A DNA stretch of 12,330 nucleotides from an uncultured Treponema sp. (GCA_938045195.1 CALINC010000160.1:1-12330); one strand, 5' to 3'. Shown: positions 1 through 7,315, counted from the first letter of the stretch. A program made the numbers and translations. Notes: a model not told the origin generated them from the sequence alone.

Positions 1-25
1 GGATGCCGCTGGTTCCAAGCTGCAG

Positions 26-49
26 CAAGTTTTTCGTCAGAAAAACTTG
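26..49. repeat. Perfect 9-bp inverted repeat
   Basis: CAAGTTTTT (26-34) is the exact reverse complement of AAAAACTTG (41-49), with a six-base loop CGTCAG. It lies two bases before a second, longer palindrome (52-85). No gene covers the region. The pair resembles the densely packed palindromes at 6660-6762 and 7092-7186 in design, but not in sequence. It is more likely a dispersed intergenic element than a terminator, because no T-run follows it. Confidence 0.7.
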
Positions 50-51
50 TC

Positions 52-85
52 GTTGGACAGCGTACACGAACGAACGCTGTCCAAC
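52..85. repeat. Perfect 11-bp inverted repeat
   Basis: GTTGGACAGCG (52-62) is the exact reverse complement of CGCTGTCCAAC (75-85), enclosing a 12-base loop (63-74). With five G/C pairs beside its loop-proximal end it would form a stable hairpin on either strand. No T-run follows on the plus strand, so a terminator role is not supported. It forms a tandem unit with the inverted repeat at 26-49. Confidence 0.75.
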
Positions 86-393
86 ATGCCTGCGAGTAAT
101 TTTTGTTCGTGCCTTGTACTTGCCTCGTCCATTTGCAAAAAAAATTATCATAAGGGGTACATATACTGCGCTGTACATCATAAGAAATCTCTTTTAAACT
201 CAGCCTTAACATATATACAGACTTGGAAAAAATATATTCGTATATTTTCCGGTCAAAGTATTTTTTTATTGACAGTAGTTAATAATAAAGCCGCAATCGG
301 CACAGGATGACGGCGATTGCACGCTTACAAGTTCTGAACGATAAAAAATTTGTATCTGAAAACTCTACATCCGTGTACAGTTTTCAACTTGAG
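86..393. other. Non-coding stretch, AT-rich, with weak hairpins
   Basis: I see no credible gene here: the open frames lack ribosome binding sites and plausible protein composition. Visible elements are an AT-rich hairpin at 225-250 (arms GGAAAAAATATA and TATATTTTCC, loop TTCG, a two-base bulge in the left arm), then a run of seven T around 261-267. There is also a TTGACA at 269-274 without a convincing -10 at proper spacing, and a 7-bp inverted repeat GCAATCG (293-299)/CGATTGC (314-320). The hairpin plus T-run might end transcription of a gene left of the window, but the T-run starts about 11 bases after the stem, so this is weak. Confidence 0.4.
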
Positions 394-436
394 TGTTAGA
401 CTTATGTCTAACATTTGCAATGTCTAACATTTGCAA
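394..436 (+). promoter_or_regulatory. Palindrome plus tandem 16-bp repeat upstream of the chemoreceptor gene
   Basis: TGTTAGAC (394-401) and GTCTAACA (406-413) form a perfect 8-bp inverted repeat around the loop TTAT. The right arm then recurs at 422-429, because the 16-mer TGTCTAACATTTGCAA (405-420) is exactly duplicated in tandem at 421-436. One motif therefore occurs three times within 36 bases, once inverted and twice direct. This is the layout of an operator with cooperative sites, placed about 130 bases before the chemoreceptor start. The repeat is seen directly; the operator role is inference, and I do not recognise the regulator. Confidence 0.5.
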
Positions 437-446
437 GATAAAACCC

Positions 447-463
447 CCGCACTTTCTGTGCGG
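447..463. repeat. 6-bp GC-rich hairpin
   Basis: CCGCAC (447-452) pairs with GTGCGG (458-463) around a five-base loop TTTCT. On the plus strand it is followed by ATAATTG, so it is not a terminator for rightward transcripts. On the minus strand it is followed by GGGGGTTTTA, which looks more terminator-like, but no minus-strand gene precedes it. It could lie in the 5' untranslated leader of the chemoreceptor mRNA. Confidence 0.4.
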
Positions 464-562
464 ATAATTGAACGTCTTGGATTGAGACCGGTTAATCCAT
501 CGGGTAATAAGTAATTGCTAATTGCCTTGTTATCCGTTACTAAAGCTATTTGGAGGCTATAA

Positions 563-2659
563 ATGAAACATCGTTTTTCACTGAAGAATAAACTAATCAT
601 TATCTTCGGACTATTGATTTTAATAACCGGGATTATCGAAGGCGTTATGGCTGTTAGAGCTGCCCGCAAAGCCGTAACTGAAAAAGTCGAAACTCACTTA
701 ATTGACAAAGCAACCGATACGGCAAATATTATTGACGGACGTGTAACTGCATTTTGGCAGTTTCTCGAAGGCATTGCGAGAATGCCTGCATTAACGGATC
801 CGAATGTATCATACGCAGGGAAAATGGCGCAACTAAAACTTGAAGCGGCGTTTAATGAACAAATAGAGGAGCTAAATGTCGTTGATATGCAAGGAAACAG
901 ACACAGCAGCGACGGCACAGTTTTCAGTGTTTCGGACAGGAATTGGTTTAAAGCTGCAGCTCGGGGTAAAAAGTTCTTTTCAGAGCCTTTACAATCACGC
1001 ATACACGCCGGTAAATTAATTGCCGTTTTTGCAGTTCCTATTTATAATGAACAGCGGCAAGTGGTCAATGTACTCGCTGCAAATGTTGACGGGTTGTGGC
1101 TTGCCGGTCAAATAAAAGACCTCGTTATCGGGGAAACCGGATATTGTTATGTTCTTGGAGAAACAGGCACAACGATAGCGACAAAGCTAACTGATAGAGT
1201 TGCAAAAATGGAGAATGTACAAGAGATGGTAAAGACTGATTCAAGTCTTAAATCTCTTGCCGCTTTTGAAAAAATGGCGGTAGAAATTGATGATCCTTCC
1301 ATCGGCTTTTATGAATATGACGGCATAAGCAAAATAGCCTCGTATGCCACAATGAAAACGACAGACTGGACGGTTGTTATAAATGCTCCCGTCGAAGAAT
1401 TTATGGGTACAGTCAATACCTTACGTCTATCGATGATAGGTATCGGTATTTTTATTTTACTTGCCTCTCTCCTTATTGTCTACTTCATTGCCCGCGCTAT
1501 GGTAAAGCCGGTACAAACTGTTGTTGCCGCTTTGAAAAACATCGCACAAGGCGAAGGCGATTTAACAGTCCGGTTACCGGTTAGCGGTAACGACGAAGTA
1601 ACCGACCTGTCCCAATATTTTAATCAAACAATCGAGAAAATAGGCACATCTATCCGGCAAGTCGGTGTCAGTTCAAATGCAATGGAAGAAATCGGGAACG
1701 AGCTTGCGAGCAACATGACCGAAACCGCAAGTGCCGTCCACGAGATAAGCGCAAACATCGACGGCGTTAAGCAGCAGGCTCTTACCCAAGCTGCCAGCGT
1801 TACAGAAACAGCGGCTACAATTGAAGAGATTGTCCGCACGATTAAGCAATTAAATAACAGCATTGAAACGCAGGCTGCAAGCGTCGCACAATCCTCCGCA
1901 TCGGTAGAAGAAATGGTCGCAAATATAGCATCCATCGGACAGACACTCGGTAAAACCGACGACGTTATAAAAAACCTTACTGATGCAACCGGCGACGGAA
2001 AAGCGACACTTGGAACTTCCAACAGTGTAACCCAAAAGATTGCTGAAGAGTCCGGTTCGCTTATGGAAGCGTCAAGCGTTATTCAGCACATCGCTTCGCA
2101 GACTAACCTTTTGGCAATGAATGCCGCTATAGAAGCCGCTCACGCAGGGGAAGCGGGTAAAGGCTTTGCCGTCGTTGCCGACGAAATCCGTAAACTTGCA
2201 GAGGAATCTTCAGCGCAGGGGAAAACCATCACTGCAACCCTAAAAACGTTATCAGGGGAAATCGAAACGCTTTCTACCTCGTCCAAAACGGTAGAAGAAA
2301 AGTTCAACACAATATTCAATCTTGCGGAGCAGGTCAGAGAAATGAGTACTCGGCTTACCGAAGCGATGAGGGAGCAGGAAAACGGCAGCAAGGAAGTGTT
2401 GATTGCTATTAAAAACATCAACACGGTAACGACGGAAGTAAAAGCAGGCTCCGAAGAAATGCTGAAAGGCGGTGAAGGTGTTGCAGGCGAAATGCGCAAA
2501 CTCGACGACCTTACCCGCATTATCACAGAAAGTATGAACGAAATGGCTTCCGGTGCGGTGCAAATCAATAATGCCGTGCAGGAAGTAAATGAGATAACAC
2601 AAAAGAACAAAGCAAGTATTCAAAGCCTTTCGGAGGAGGTCGGGAAATTTAAGGTGTAG
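563..2659 (+). CDS. Methyl-accepting chemotaxis protein with dCache-type sensor
   Basis: This is a transmembrane chemoreceptor that binds a ligand in the periplasm and controls CheA through CheW. Domains in order: TM1 at about residues 11-30; a periplasmic region of about 250 residues typical of dCache_1; TM2 at about 289-311; HAMP at about 310-362 (MVKPV at 312-316); then the long coiled-coil signalling domain with the conserved hairpin tip around 505-550 (QTNLLAMNAAIEAAHAGEAG, then GFAVVADEIRKLAEESS). The sensor has R126, W128, F129 and D176 where amino-acid-binding dCache receptors carry R, W, Y and D, so an amine or amino-acid ligand is possible but not shown. There is no C-terminal NWETF-type CheR tether. 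The start is set by GGAGG at 552-556, six bases before ATG. It stands alone, facing the minus-strand genes. Family certain; ligand unknown. Confidence 0.95.
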   Translation: MKHRFSLKNKLIIIFGLLILITGIIEGVMAVRAARKAVTEKVETHLIDKATDTANIIDGRVTAFWQFLEGIARMPALTDPNVSYAGKMAQLKLEAAFNEQIEELNVVDMQGNRHSSDGTVFSVSDRNWFKAAARGKKFFSEPLQSRIHAGKLIAVFAVPIYNEQRQVVNVLAANVDGLWLAGQIKDLVIGETGYCYVLGETGTTIATKLTDRVAKMENVQEMVKTDSSLKSLAAFEKMAVEIDDPSIGFYEYDGISKIASYATMKTTDWTVVINAPVEEFMGTVNTLRLSMIGIGIFILLASLLIVYFIARAMVKPVQTVVAALKNIAQGEGDLTVRLPVSGNDEVTDLSQYFNQTIEKIGTSIRQVGVSSNAMEEIGNELASNMTETASAVHEISANIDGVKQQALTQAASVTETAATIEEIVRTIKQLNNSIETQAASVAQSSASVEEMVANIASIGQTLGKTDDVIKNLTDATGDGKATLGTSNSVTQKIAEESGSLMEASSVIQHIASQTNLLAMNAAIEAAHAGEAGKGFAVVADEIRKLAEESSAQGKTITATLKTLSGEIETLSTSSKTVEEKFNTIFNLAEQVREMSTRLTEAMREQENGSKEVLIAIKNINTVTTEVKAGSEEMLKGGEGVAGEMRKLDDLTRIITESMNEMASGAVQINNAVQEVNEITQKNKASIQSLSEEVGKFKV

Positions 2660-2851
2660 ACTTATGCGGAGGGTCTATACAAAAAGTATGGAAACCCGCC
2701 TACGGCTATTCGCACACTGCAAAGAGTTTACGCTCTGCCCAAACCGAATTTCTCCCATCCGGAGTATCGGATAGGACGTACATTCTTGGAGGGCAGGGGG
2801 ACGGATCAAATTAAAGGACTTCTTAAAAAGGTCAAAAGAGGCTTCGGAAAA
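2660..2851. other. Gap between convergent genes
   Basis: The chemoreceptor and Memo genes converge here. A stem of 8 bp with one G-U pair (GTGTAGAC 2654-2661 with GTCTATAC 2673-2680) spans the chemoreceptor stop codon but is followed by A-rich, not T-rich, sequence. I see no strong intrinsic terminator in either direction and no credible gene. Confidence 0.4.
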
Positions 2852-3784
2852 TCACGGTATTGTTCTACCAACTTCTTCCCAAAAGTAACTAAAAAAATAG
2901 CTTGTAATGTCGTTCGGGTCGGCATCGTTGGGTGCTAAATAAAGGCAATTTGTCCGGTAAAGGCTAGTTACCTTTGTTTTCGGTGAAGCAAGGATTGAAA
3001 AGGCGTAGATTGCAGGCATATTGTCGCAGGTTACTTTTTGCCAGCTTGAAGCCGTAGGAGAAGAAAAGAATTCTGCGGTATTTTTATCTTGGGCAAGAGC
3101 AGTTTTCAAATCCACCCCGTGAGTAAAATCAGATGAAATCAACAAAAAGTTCCCGCTTCCTGCTTGAAAATTTCGGTATATGCCGTCAGCATATTTTTTA
3201 ACCATAACGCCGCTATAATGCTCTAAAACCTCATATAAAACTGCGGCAACTTTCGCTTCGGGAAAATATTTTTTTATAAATGGGACAAGTGTTGAAACTC
3301 CATGTTCGCTGTAAAAAGCTCCGTCATCATAGCCGACACCGAAAGAGACCGCAAGATTTTCAGTGAGTACCGTATCGCTTTTAACAAATCCGAAAGGCGT
3401 TTTCCAACTGCCTCCGGTTACCGAAACATAATCTTTGGAGAACTTAAAATGACCCGGACTTAACAGAATAAAGGTGTCAACTTTTCGTTTTTTGCTTAAT
3501 ACGAAAAAAAACTCATCAATCAGTTTTCCTGTTAGTGCATGATGACTCACTACGCCGCCCCATGGAACGGCATTTTCAGGAAGCATGTCCCATTTTTTTA
3601 TCGGCTCTATCTTAGGAAAGTATTTTCCAAGTCCGCTATCTGTAGGAAAAACCGGCACGTTTGCGGCGGCAGGTTCAGCCGCAAGGTCTTGAGCTGCTTG
3701 AGAGCCGCTTTTTTCCATACAACACGGAAAAAGAAAAACTACCCAAACAGCACAAGCAAGCACACAATATTTATTTTTCTTCAC
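2852..3784 (-). CDS. AmmeMemoRadiSam system protein B (Memo family), putative lipoprotein
   Basis: This is a 310-residue member of the Memo family, which shares the fold of class III (LigB-type) extradiol dioxygenases. Family landmarks are present: SHHALTG with H81/H82, LSPGHF with H112, SEHGVSTLVPF with E160/H161, SSDFTHG with D219/H222, and C253. These match the positions that bind metal or line the pocket in characterised Memo proteins. I chose GTG at 3784 rather than an ATG inside the preceding gene, because it gives an N-terminus MKKNKYCVLACAVWVVFLFP followed by CC. That is a lysine start, a hydrophobic core and Cys21/Cys22, like a relaxed spirochaetal lipobox. The GTG begins one base after the upstream stop codon and lacks a good Shine-Dalgarno of its own, which suggests translational coupling. 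Family assignment is firm. Envelope location and any enzymatic role are inferred; the substrate is unknown. Confidence 0.9.
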   Translation of the reverse strand: MKKNKYCVLACAVWVVFLFPCCMEKSGSQAAQDLAAEPAAANVPVFPTDSGLGKYFPKIEPIKKWDMLPENAVPWGGVVSHHALTGKLIDEFFFVLSKKRKVDTFILLSPGHFKFSKDYVSVTGGSWKTPFGFVKSDTVLTENLAVSFGVGYDDGAFYSEHGVSTLVPFIKKYFPEAKVAAVLYEVLEHYSGVMVKKYADGIYRNFQAGSGNFLLISSDFTHGVDLKTALAQDKNTAEFFSSPTASSWQKVTCDNMPAIYAFSILASPKTKVTSLYRTNCLYLAPNDADPNDITSYFFSYFWEEVGRTIP

Positions 3785-3785
3785 A

Positions 3786-6599
3786 TTAGTTGCCGAATAA
3801 TTCCTTATCCAGCCAATACGGCTTATACTCAAGCATTTGTGCATCGATTTGCTCGTACACTTTTTCCTGCCATTGCTCATCGGTCAAACGATTATCAGCA
3901 GGTTGTGTAAATTCATATCCGTTAAAACAATAACCGACAGCAATCCGTTTTCCGCCCTGTCCGTCATTAAGAGCAATATACATTCGATATGGAATACCGG
4001 TTGCCGATTCAAGCACCTGCCCCGTTTCCGCATTGGTAAACACATCTGCCGCAATAGCCGCATTTTTTGAATGATCAGAAACTTCGGTATAGTTTTGGAA
4101 TTGCATACACGAAGCAAGAATAGAGGGCGTCTTTTTTATTTCAGCAAGGAGTTCTTTACTAACCGGTTTATCTTGAATTTCCAGTTTTACAATTTCCAAA
4201 AGTTTTTTACAGTGCTCTATAAACTTTTTTATATAGCTCAACGTGTTTTCATCTGCAAGACCGTATGCTTCATAGATCTCATGCAAAAAAGAAAGCGACA
4301 TAATAACACTCTCAAAATACGGTGAATTCGGTTCGACATAATCGAGCAATCTCGGCACTTCTTTTGTCCGCGTCGTACAGCCCGGTCCGCCGCCCAATTC
4401 CGCATACGCTTGTTTTGCATATAAAATAGTGTCATGCTTTAGTTCGGCATACACACCAAGCCCCGTGTTAAGCTGCTTTAAATCCCAGTAGGGAGTTTCG
4501 GTAAAGTAAAAACCGGCACCGCTTTCAAACTGTGCAATACTTACAAGTTCTTGAAGCACACTTCCATAATAGGTTTTACCGAAAGCCTTTTCAGCTCCGT
4601 TTTTTTCAATAGTATTTTTAAAAGCATCTAAAACAAGCGGCAGTTTTTCAAAAGTGCTATAGCTGGGGCTGAGCATAAGGGCAGCTCGTTTACTTCCAAA
4701 ACAGGTAAGCACATCCAAAACCGAAACCATATCCCGTCCGATAGTTTCACCACGTCCGTCAACGCCGAGCATACGCGGTGTACTCGTTTCATGAAAGATA
4801 AAGGAGTCGATTGTGTACCGCTGTCCGAAAAGCCTGAACCCCATCGGCGGTTTTCTTTCTTCGCTGCTTCCCGCACTGGCTGCTTGAAAAAGAGAATTTC
4901 CTGAAATAACCGGAGAACTCAATTTTTCAGCTGCTAGTTTAATAAAGGCTTCTCTATTCTTTTTATCGCCGCTCCACGCTGCAAAATCTGTAACGCCTAA
5001 GTTTTTCCAAAGAGGCAAACATTCATAAAAAGAAAGGTCATCGGAAGCTCCTATCAAAGCCGTCAAAGGGTCAAAAATATTTTTCCAATACTGCAGCAAA
5101 TTCGGGTCTTGGTTGACAATTTCGGTAATAAGTAAAGCGATGGGAAGCATATTGTGGGTAAGTTCTCCGGCAGTAGAAGCTCCAGCGGTACTTTCGTTGC
5201 TGCCTTCCGAAATAATAAAATTTGTGCGGCCGAACCACATCATTGTTTTAAAGTATGTCCCTAAAATCGGATTTTTTGTATAATGTCCCCGCACCTTGTA
5301 TTGGGTGTAGTCTTCCTTGTTTGAACTGCCGTCTGCAAATGAAAAAAGCGGAGAGTTCATAATTCCGGCAGCCGCTTCGATGAGGGCAATTTCATGTTTT
5401 ACGGTTTCGCTGTATGGTGCCAAAACAGCGGTTTTATCTTTTTCGATATACTCAACTTCTCTATATTCTTCCTGTTTTTCTTCCGGAGCTAAGGCAATTA
5501 AGGCTTTTGCCACATTGAAGTAATCGCGGGCTTTTTGCAGGGTTTCTTCATCGGCTGTAATTTTGCCGGCAGGAGTATTGACTTTTTCCAAAGCCGCTAA
5601 AAATCCTTTAACGAATTTGTCCAATTTCGGTATAAAATAGTTTTGTTCCGCCTTTTGCAAACTTTCATCGAAAAGCACGTGTTTTGCATGAGAGACAAAA
5701 TCGCTCGTAATAAAAATAGGCTGACAGGTTTCAATATGATCGCTCGGCATCCAATAGCGTATATCCTGAACGTAAAGGCTTACCATCTCATCAAAATCAC
5801 GAAGTTCTTCAGCAGGAATAGATTCAAAAGCAATCCGGTATTTCTCTAATGAAGTTTTAACCTCCGAAGAAAGCGGTTTGCCTCGGTATGAAGGTAAAAA
5901 TTTTTCAGGTACGCCGCCGTTTTTATAAAGCTCGCCTATTATCCGATTTTCAAATTCCACGTAGTCCTCGCCTCGTAAATCCGCACCGAAGACCAAGCCG
6001 GTTTTTCCATTGTATTCTGTTGTGTAAAAATAGTTCCATTCATCTTCAAATTCAATCGGTTCACCGGACGCGGCCTCTATGTAGCCATACTCGGATTTAT
6101 AAAATTCCCCGCCGACTATTTTTTTGCCGGAATCCTCCTCCAGAACGCCAAAGCGGTATGTAAGTTTAAGTACCGTGCCGATAGGAATAAGGGTTTCACT
6201 TTTCAGTTTTTCTACATCCTCAAATGAATTTAAGATTGCTCCTGCATAAAATTTACAGACATCACTTCCGACAACAGCAGTTATATTGTCCGGAGTGAGA
6301 TTCGTAGAAAAATCAAATGGATCAAAATACGCCGGGTCGTTGAGGTATTTTGCATGAGCTTGAGCCGGCACCTGTTTTGATAAGTTTTTAAATTCGGTTT
6401 TTAGCGTAACAGAGCTTGCGCGCTCCAATTGGTACGGCTTTTCGTTATTTGCAGCAACAGCAGAAACAATTTCATTGTTAATTTTTTCAACCTCAGCGTT
6501 AGAAACACTGGGAACTTGCTTTACTTCATTTTTTTTACAAGCAAAGACTAAAAATGCAAAAAACAAAAAGACAAACATTCTTAAAACATATTTTTTCAT
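3786..6599 (-). CDS. DUF3160 domain lipoprotein
   Basis: This is a large lipoprotein of 937 residues with the DUF3160 domain; its biochemical function is unknown. The N-terminus MKKYVLRMFVFLFFAFLVFA then C21 is a clear lipoprotein signal with lipobox FAC. Residues of about 100-210 include a stretch that may be an SH3-like module (inference). DUF3160 landmarks: an FITSDFVSHAKHVLFDESL-type segment at 295-314; YKVRGHYTKNPIL then KTMMWFGR at 434-458; GRDMVSVLDVLTCFGSKRA at 621-639; LNTGLGVYAELKHDTILYAK at 710-729; and DVFTNAETGQVLESATG at 852-868. I chose the second ATG (6599) over one four codons upstream, because GGGAAGAG lies just before it and the signal peptide then begins MKK. It is the first gene of a two-gene unit with the Memo lipoprotein. 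Both being exported suggests a shared task at the periplasm or envelope. Confidence 0.9.
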   Translation of the reverse strand: MKKYVLRMFVFLFFAFLVFACKKNEVKQVPSVSNAEVEKINNEIVSAVAANNEKPYQLERASSVTLKTEFKNLSKQVPAQAHAKYLNDPAYFDPFDFSTNLTPDNITAVVGSDVCKFYAGAILNSFEDVEKLKSETLIPIGTVLKLTYRFGVLEEDSGKKIVGGEFYKSEYGYIEAASGEPIEFEDEWNYFYTTEYNGKTGLVFGADLRGEDYVEFENRIIGELYKNGGVPEKFLPSYRGKPLSSEVKTSLEKYRIAFESIPAEELRDFDEMVSLYVQDIRYWMPSDHIETCQPIFITSDFVSHAKHVLFDESLQKAEQNYFIPKLDKFVKGFLAALEKVNTPAGKITADEETLQKARDYFNVAKALIALAPEEKQEEYREVEYIEKDKTAVLAPYSETVKHEIALIEAAAGIMNSPLFSFADGSSNKEDYTQYKVRGHYTKNPILGTYFKTMMWFGRTNFIISEGSNESTAGASTAGELTHNMLPIALLITEIVNQDPNLLQYWKNIFDPLTALIGASDDLSFYECLPLWKNLGVTDFAAWSGDKKNREAFIKLAAEKLSSPVISGNSLFQAASAGSSEERKPPMGFRLFGQRYTIDSFIFHETSTPRMLGVDGRGETIGRDMVSVLDVLTCFGSKRAALMLSPSYSTFEKLPLVLDAFKNTIEKNGAEKAFGKTYYGSVLQELVSIAQFESGAGFYFTETPYWDLKQLNTGLGVYAELKHDTILYAKQAYAELGGGPGCTTRTKEVPRLLDYVEPNSPYFESVIMSLSFLHEIYEAYGLADENTLSYIKKFIEHCKKLLEIVKLEIQDKPVSKELLAEIKKTPSILASCMQFQNYTEVSDHSKNAAIAADVFTNAETGQVLESATGIPYRMYIALNDGQGGKRIAVGYCFNGYEFTQPADNRLTDEQWQEKVYEQIDAQMLEYKPYWLDKELFGN

Positions 6600-6613
6600 A
6601 TCTCTTCCCATAA

Positions 6614-6656
6614 AAACTTTTTGAAAAAATTATTAAATTTTTGAAAAAAGTTTTTT
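6614..6656. repeat. AT-only direct and inverted repeat before the DUF3160 gene
   Basis: TTTTTGAAAAAA occurs twice in direct orientation (6618-6629 and 6638-6649), 20 bases apart. The outer ends form an imperfect inverted repeat (AAAACTTTTT against AAAAAAGTTTT). It lies directly upstream of the DUF3160 start. Phased A/T tracts could bend DNA or act as an upstream promoter element, but no function can be read from the sequence. Confidence 0.5.
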
Positions 6657-6659
6657 CAC

Positions 6660-6762
6660 GCAGTTTTGTATTTTGTAAAACTGCATACAATAATACGATA
6701 TTTGCCGATGAGGCAAACTCGCCGAATAAACAGTGAGGCGGAATTCCTGCCGAACTGTTTAT
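6660..6762. repeat. Cluster of three palindromes in the leader of the DUF3160 unit
   Basis: Three perfect stems follow one another: GCAGTTTT (6660-6667)/AAAACTGC (6677-6684); TTTGCC (6701-6706)/GGCAAA (6712-6717); and ATAAACAGT (6726-6734)/ACTGTTTAT (6754-6762). The last extends inward with GGCGG/CTGCC, one G-T wobble included. On the minus strand a TATTAT (6695-6690) with TTGCCT 15 bases upstream (6716-6711) could be a weak promoter for the DUF3160-Memo pair. The spacing is short, so I give it little weight. The cluster resembles REP-like intergenic elements. Confidence 0.6.
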
Positions 6763-6816
6763 CACACATCCCATAAAAAGCCAACAAACAAAATCGGCTT
6801 ACCTATTACCGATTGA

Positions 6817-7249
6817 TTATAATTTTTTTGTTCCGCCTTGTAAAAACGTTTGTCGGTCTTCAAGGCAGATGTTTTCGAAAGTATAAAGCGGTTTGCCTTT
6901 TCCGACTGCGTCAAAAAGACAGACGAAAATAATGAAGCTGCCGTTTAACGCCTTGTAGTGAGTACCCTTGTCCAAACAGTCCGAGGTGTATCGATTTGGA
7001 TTCGGAGCCGATAAGGACGGTATCTTGGGATGAAAGGTAAGCGATTTTTCCTATTTTATCGGCTAAAACCATTTCGAGGAATTCCTTGCAGACCGCCACG
7101 GATGGCGGTGGTTTTGGCTTCACGATGTTTTGAGCTTTGCGCAAAACTCGAAGTCAAGGAATGTACACGGAAGTACATTCCTTGACGGCATTACCTTGCA
7201 AAACATAAAATCATCGGCGATGGTAAGTTCGTCAAAACTTTTTTTTCAT
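6817..7249 (-). pseudogene. PD-(D/E)XK nuclease-family transposase remnant (Rpn/PDDEXK_2 type)
   Basis: Reading leftward, three segments in different frames match my recollection of the treponemal PD-(D/E)XK (TIGR01784/Rpn-like) proteins. Segment A (7239-7189) reads SFDELTIADDFMFCKVM. Segment B (7090-6983) reads CKEFLEMVLADKIGKIAYLS and on to SESKSIHL. Segment C (6975-6817) reads LDKGTHYKALNGSFIIFVCL, then FDAVGKGKPLYTFENICLED. The ATG at 7249 is followed by eight A, one more than needed to stay in frame with A, so translation stops at codon 6. Between A and B are 98 bases of palindromic DNA where the family has only a few residues. Between B and C the part I expect to hold the D...E-x-K core is missing, with a frameshift. 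A run of seven A near the end shifts frame again into a stop, and homology ends soon after at about 6811. A promoter and AGGGG site upstream look intact. The gene is certainly dead as a nuclease if these frames are right. Confidence 0.82.
7092..7186. repeat. Palindromic insert inside the transposase remnant
   Basis: Three stems are packed in about 95 bases: GTCAAGGAATGTAC (7153-7166) with its exact complement GTACATTCCTTGAC (7173-7186), a 14-bp stem with loop ACGGAA; GTTTTG (7127-7132)/CAAAAC (7142-7147); and ACCGCCA (7092-7098)/TGGCGGT (7103-7109) with loop CGGA. The insert sits exactly between the conserved FCKVM and CKEFLEM blocks of the broken gene. It appears to have been inserted into, or to have replaced, a short linker there. 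I infer a mobile palindromic element. Confidence 0.65.
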
Positions 7250-7285
7250 ACGCTGCCCCTTTTACTTTTTGGTTTTCTTAAGTTT

Positions 7286-7315
7286 AGTATAGCACAATTA
7301 CCGCAGTTTTGTAAG
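7286..7315 (-). promoter_or_regulatory. Sigma-70-type promoter of the transposase remnant
   Basis: On the minus strand, CTTACA (7315-7310) and TATACT (7291-7286) are separated by 18 bases. They match the -35 consensus at four of six positions and the -10 at five of six. Initiation would fall near 7279, about 30 bases before the ATG at 7249, and AGGGG (7260-7256) provides a ribosome binding site. The decayed gene may still be transcribed leftward toward the DUF3160 unit. Confidence 0.45.

Noticed and set aside
3..310. Two small plus-strand frames in the left intergenic region
   Set aside because: They overlap each other, run through the palindromes, lack ribosome binding sites and have no recognisable protein features.
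3785..3880. Longer Memo protein starting at an ATG near 3880
   Set aside because: It would overlap the DUF3160 gene by about 95 bases and bury the signal peptide; GTG 3784 gives a proper N-terminus.
6911..7144. Uninterrupted minus-strand frame of 77 codons with a TTG start
   Set aside because: Its middle is segment B of the broken transposase. Its start lies in the palindromic insert and its end is a shifted reading of segment C, so it is a composite, not a gene.
7153..7186. CRISPR repeat
   Set aside because: A single palindrome without regularly spaced copies or spacers; no array exists in the window.
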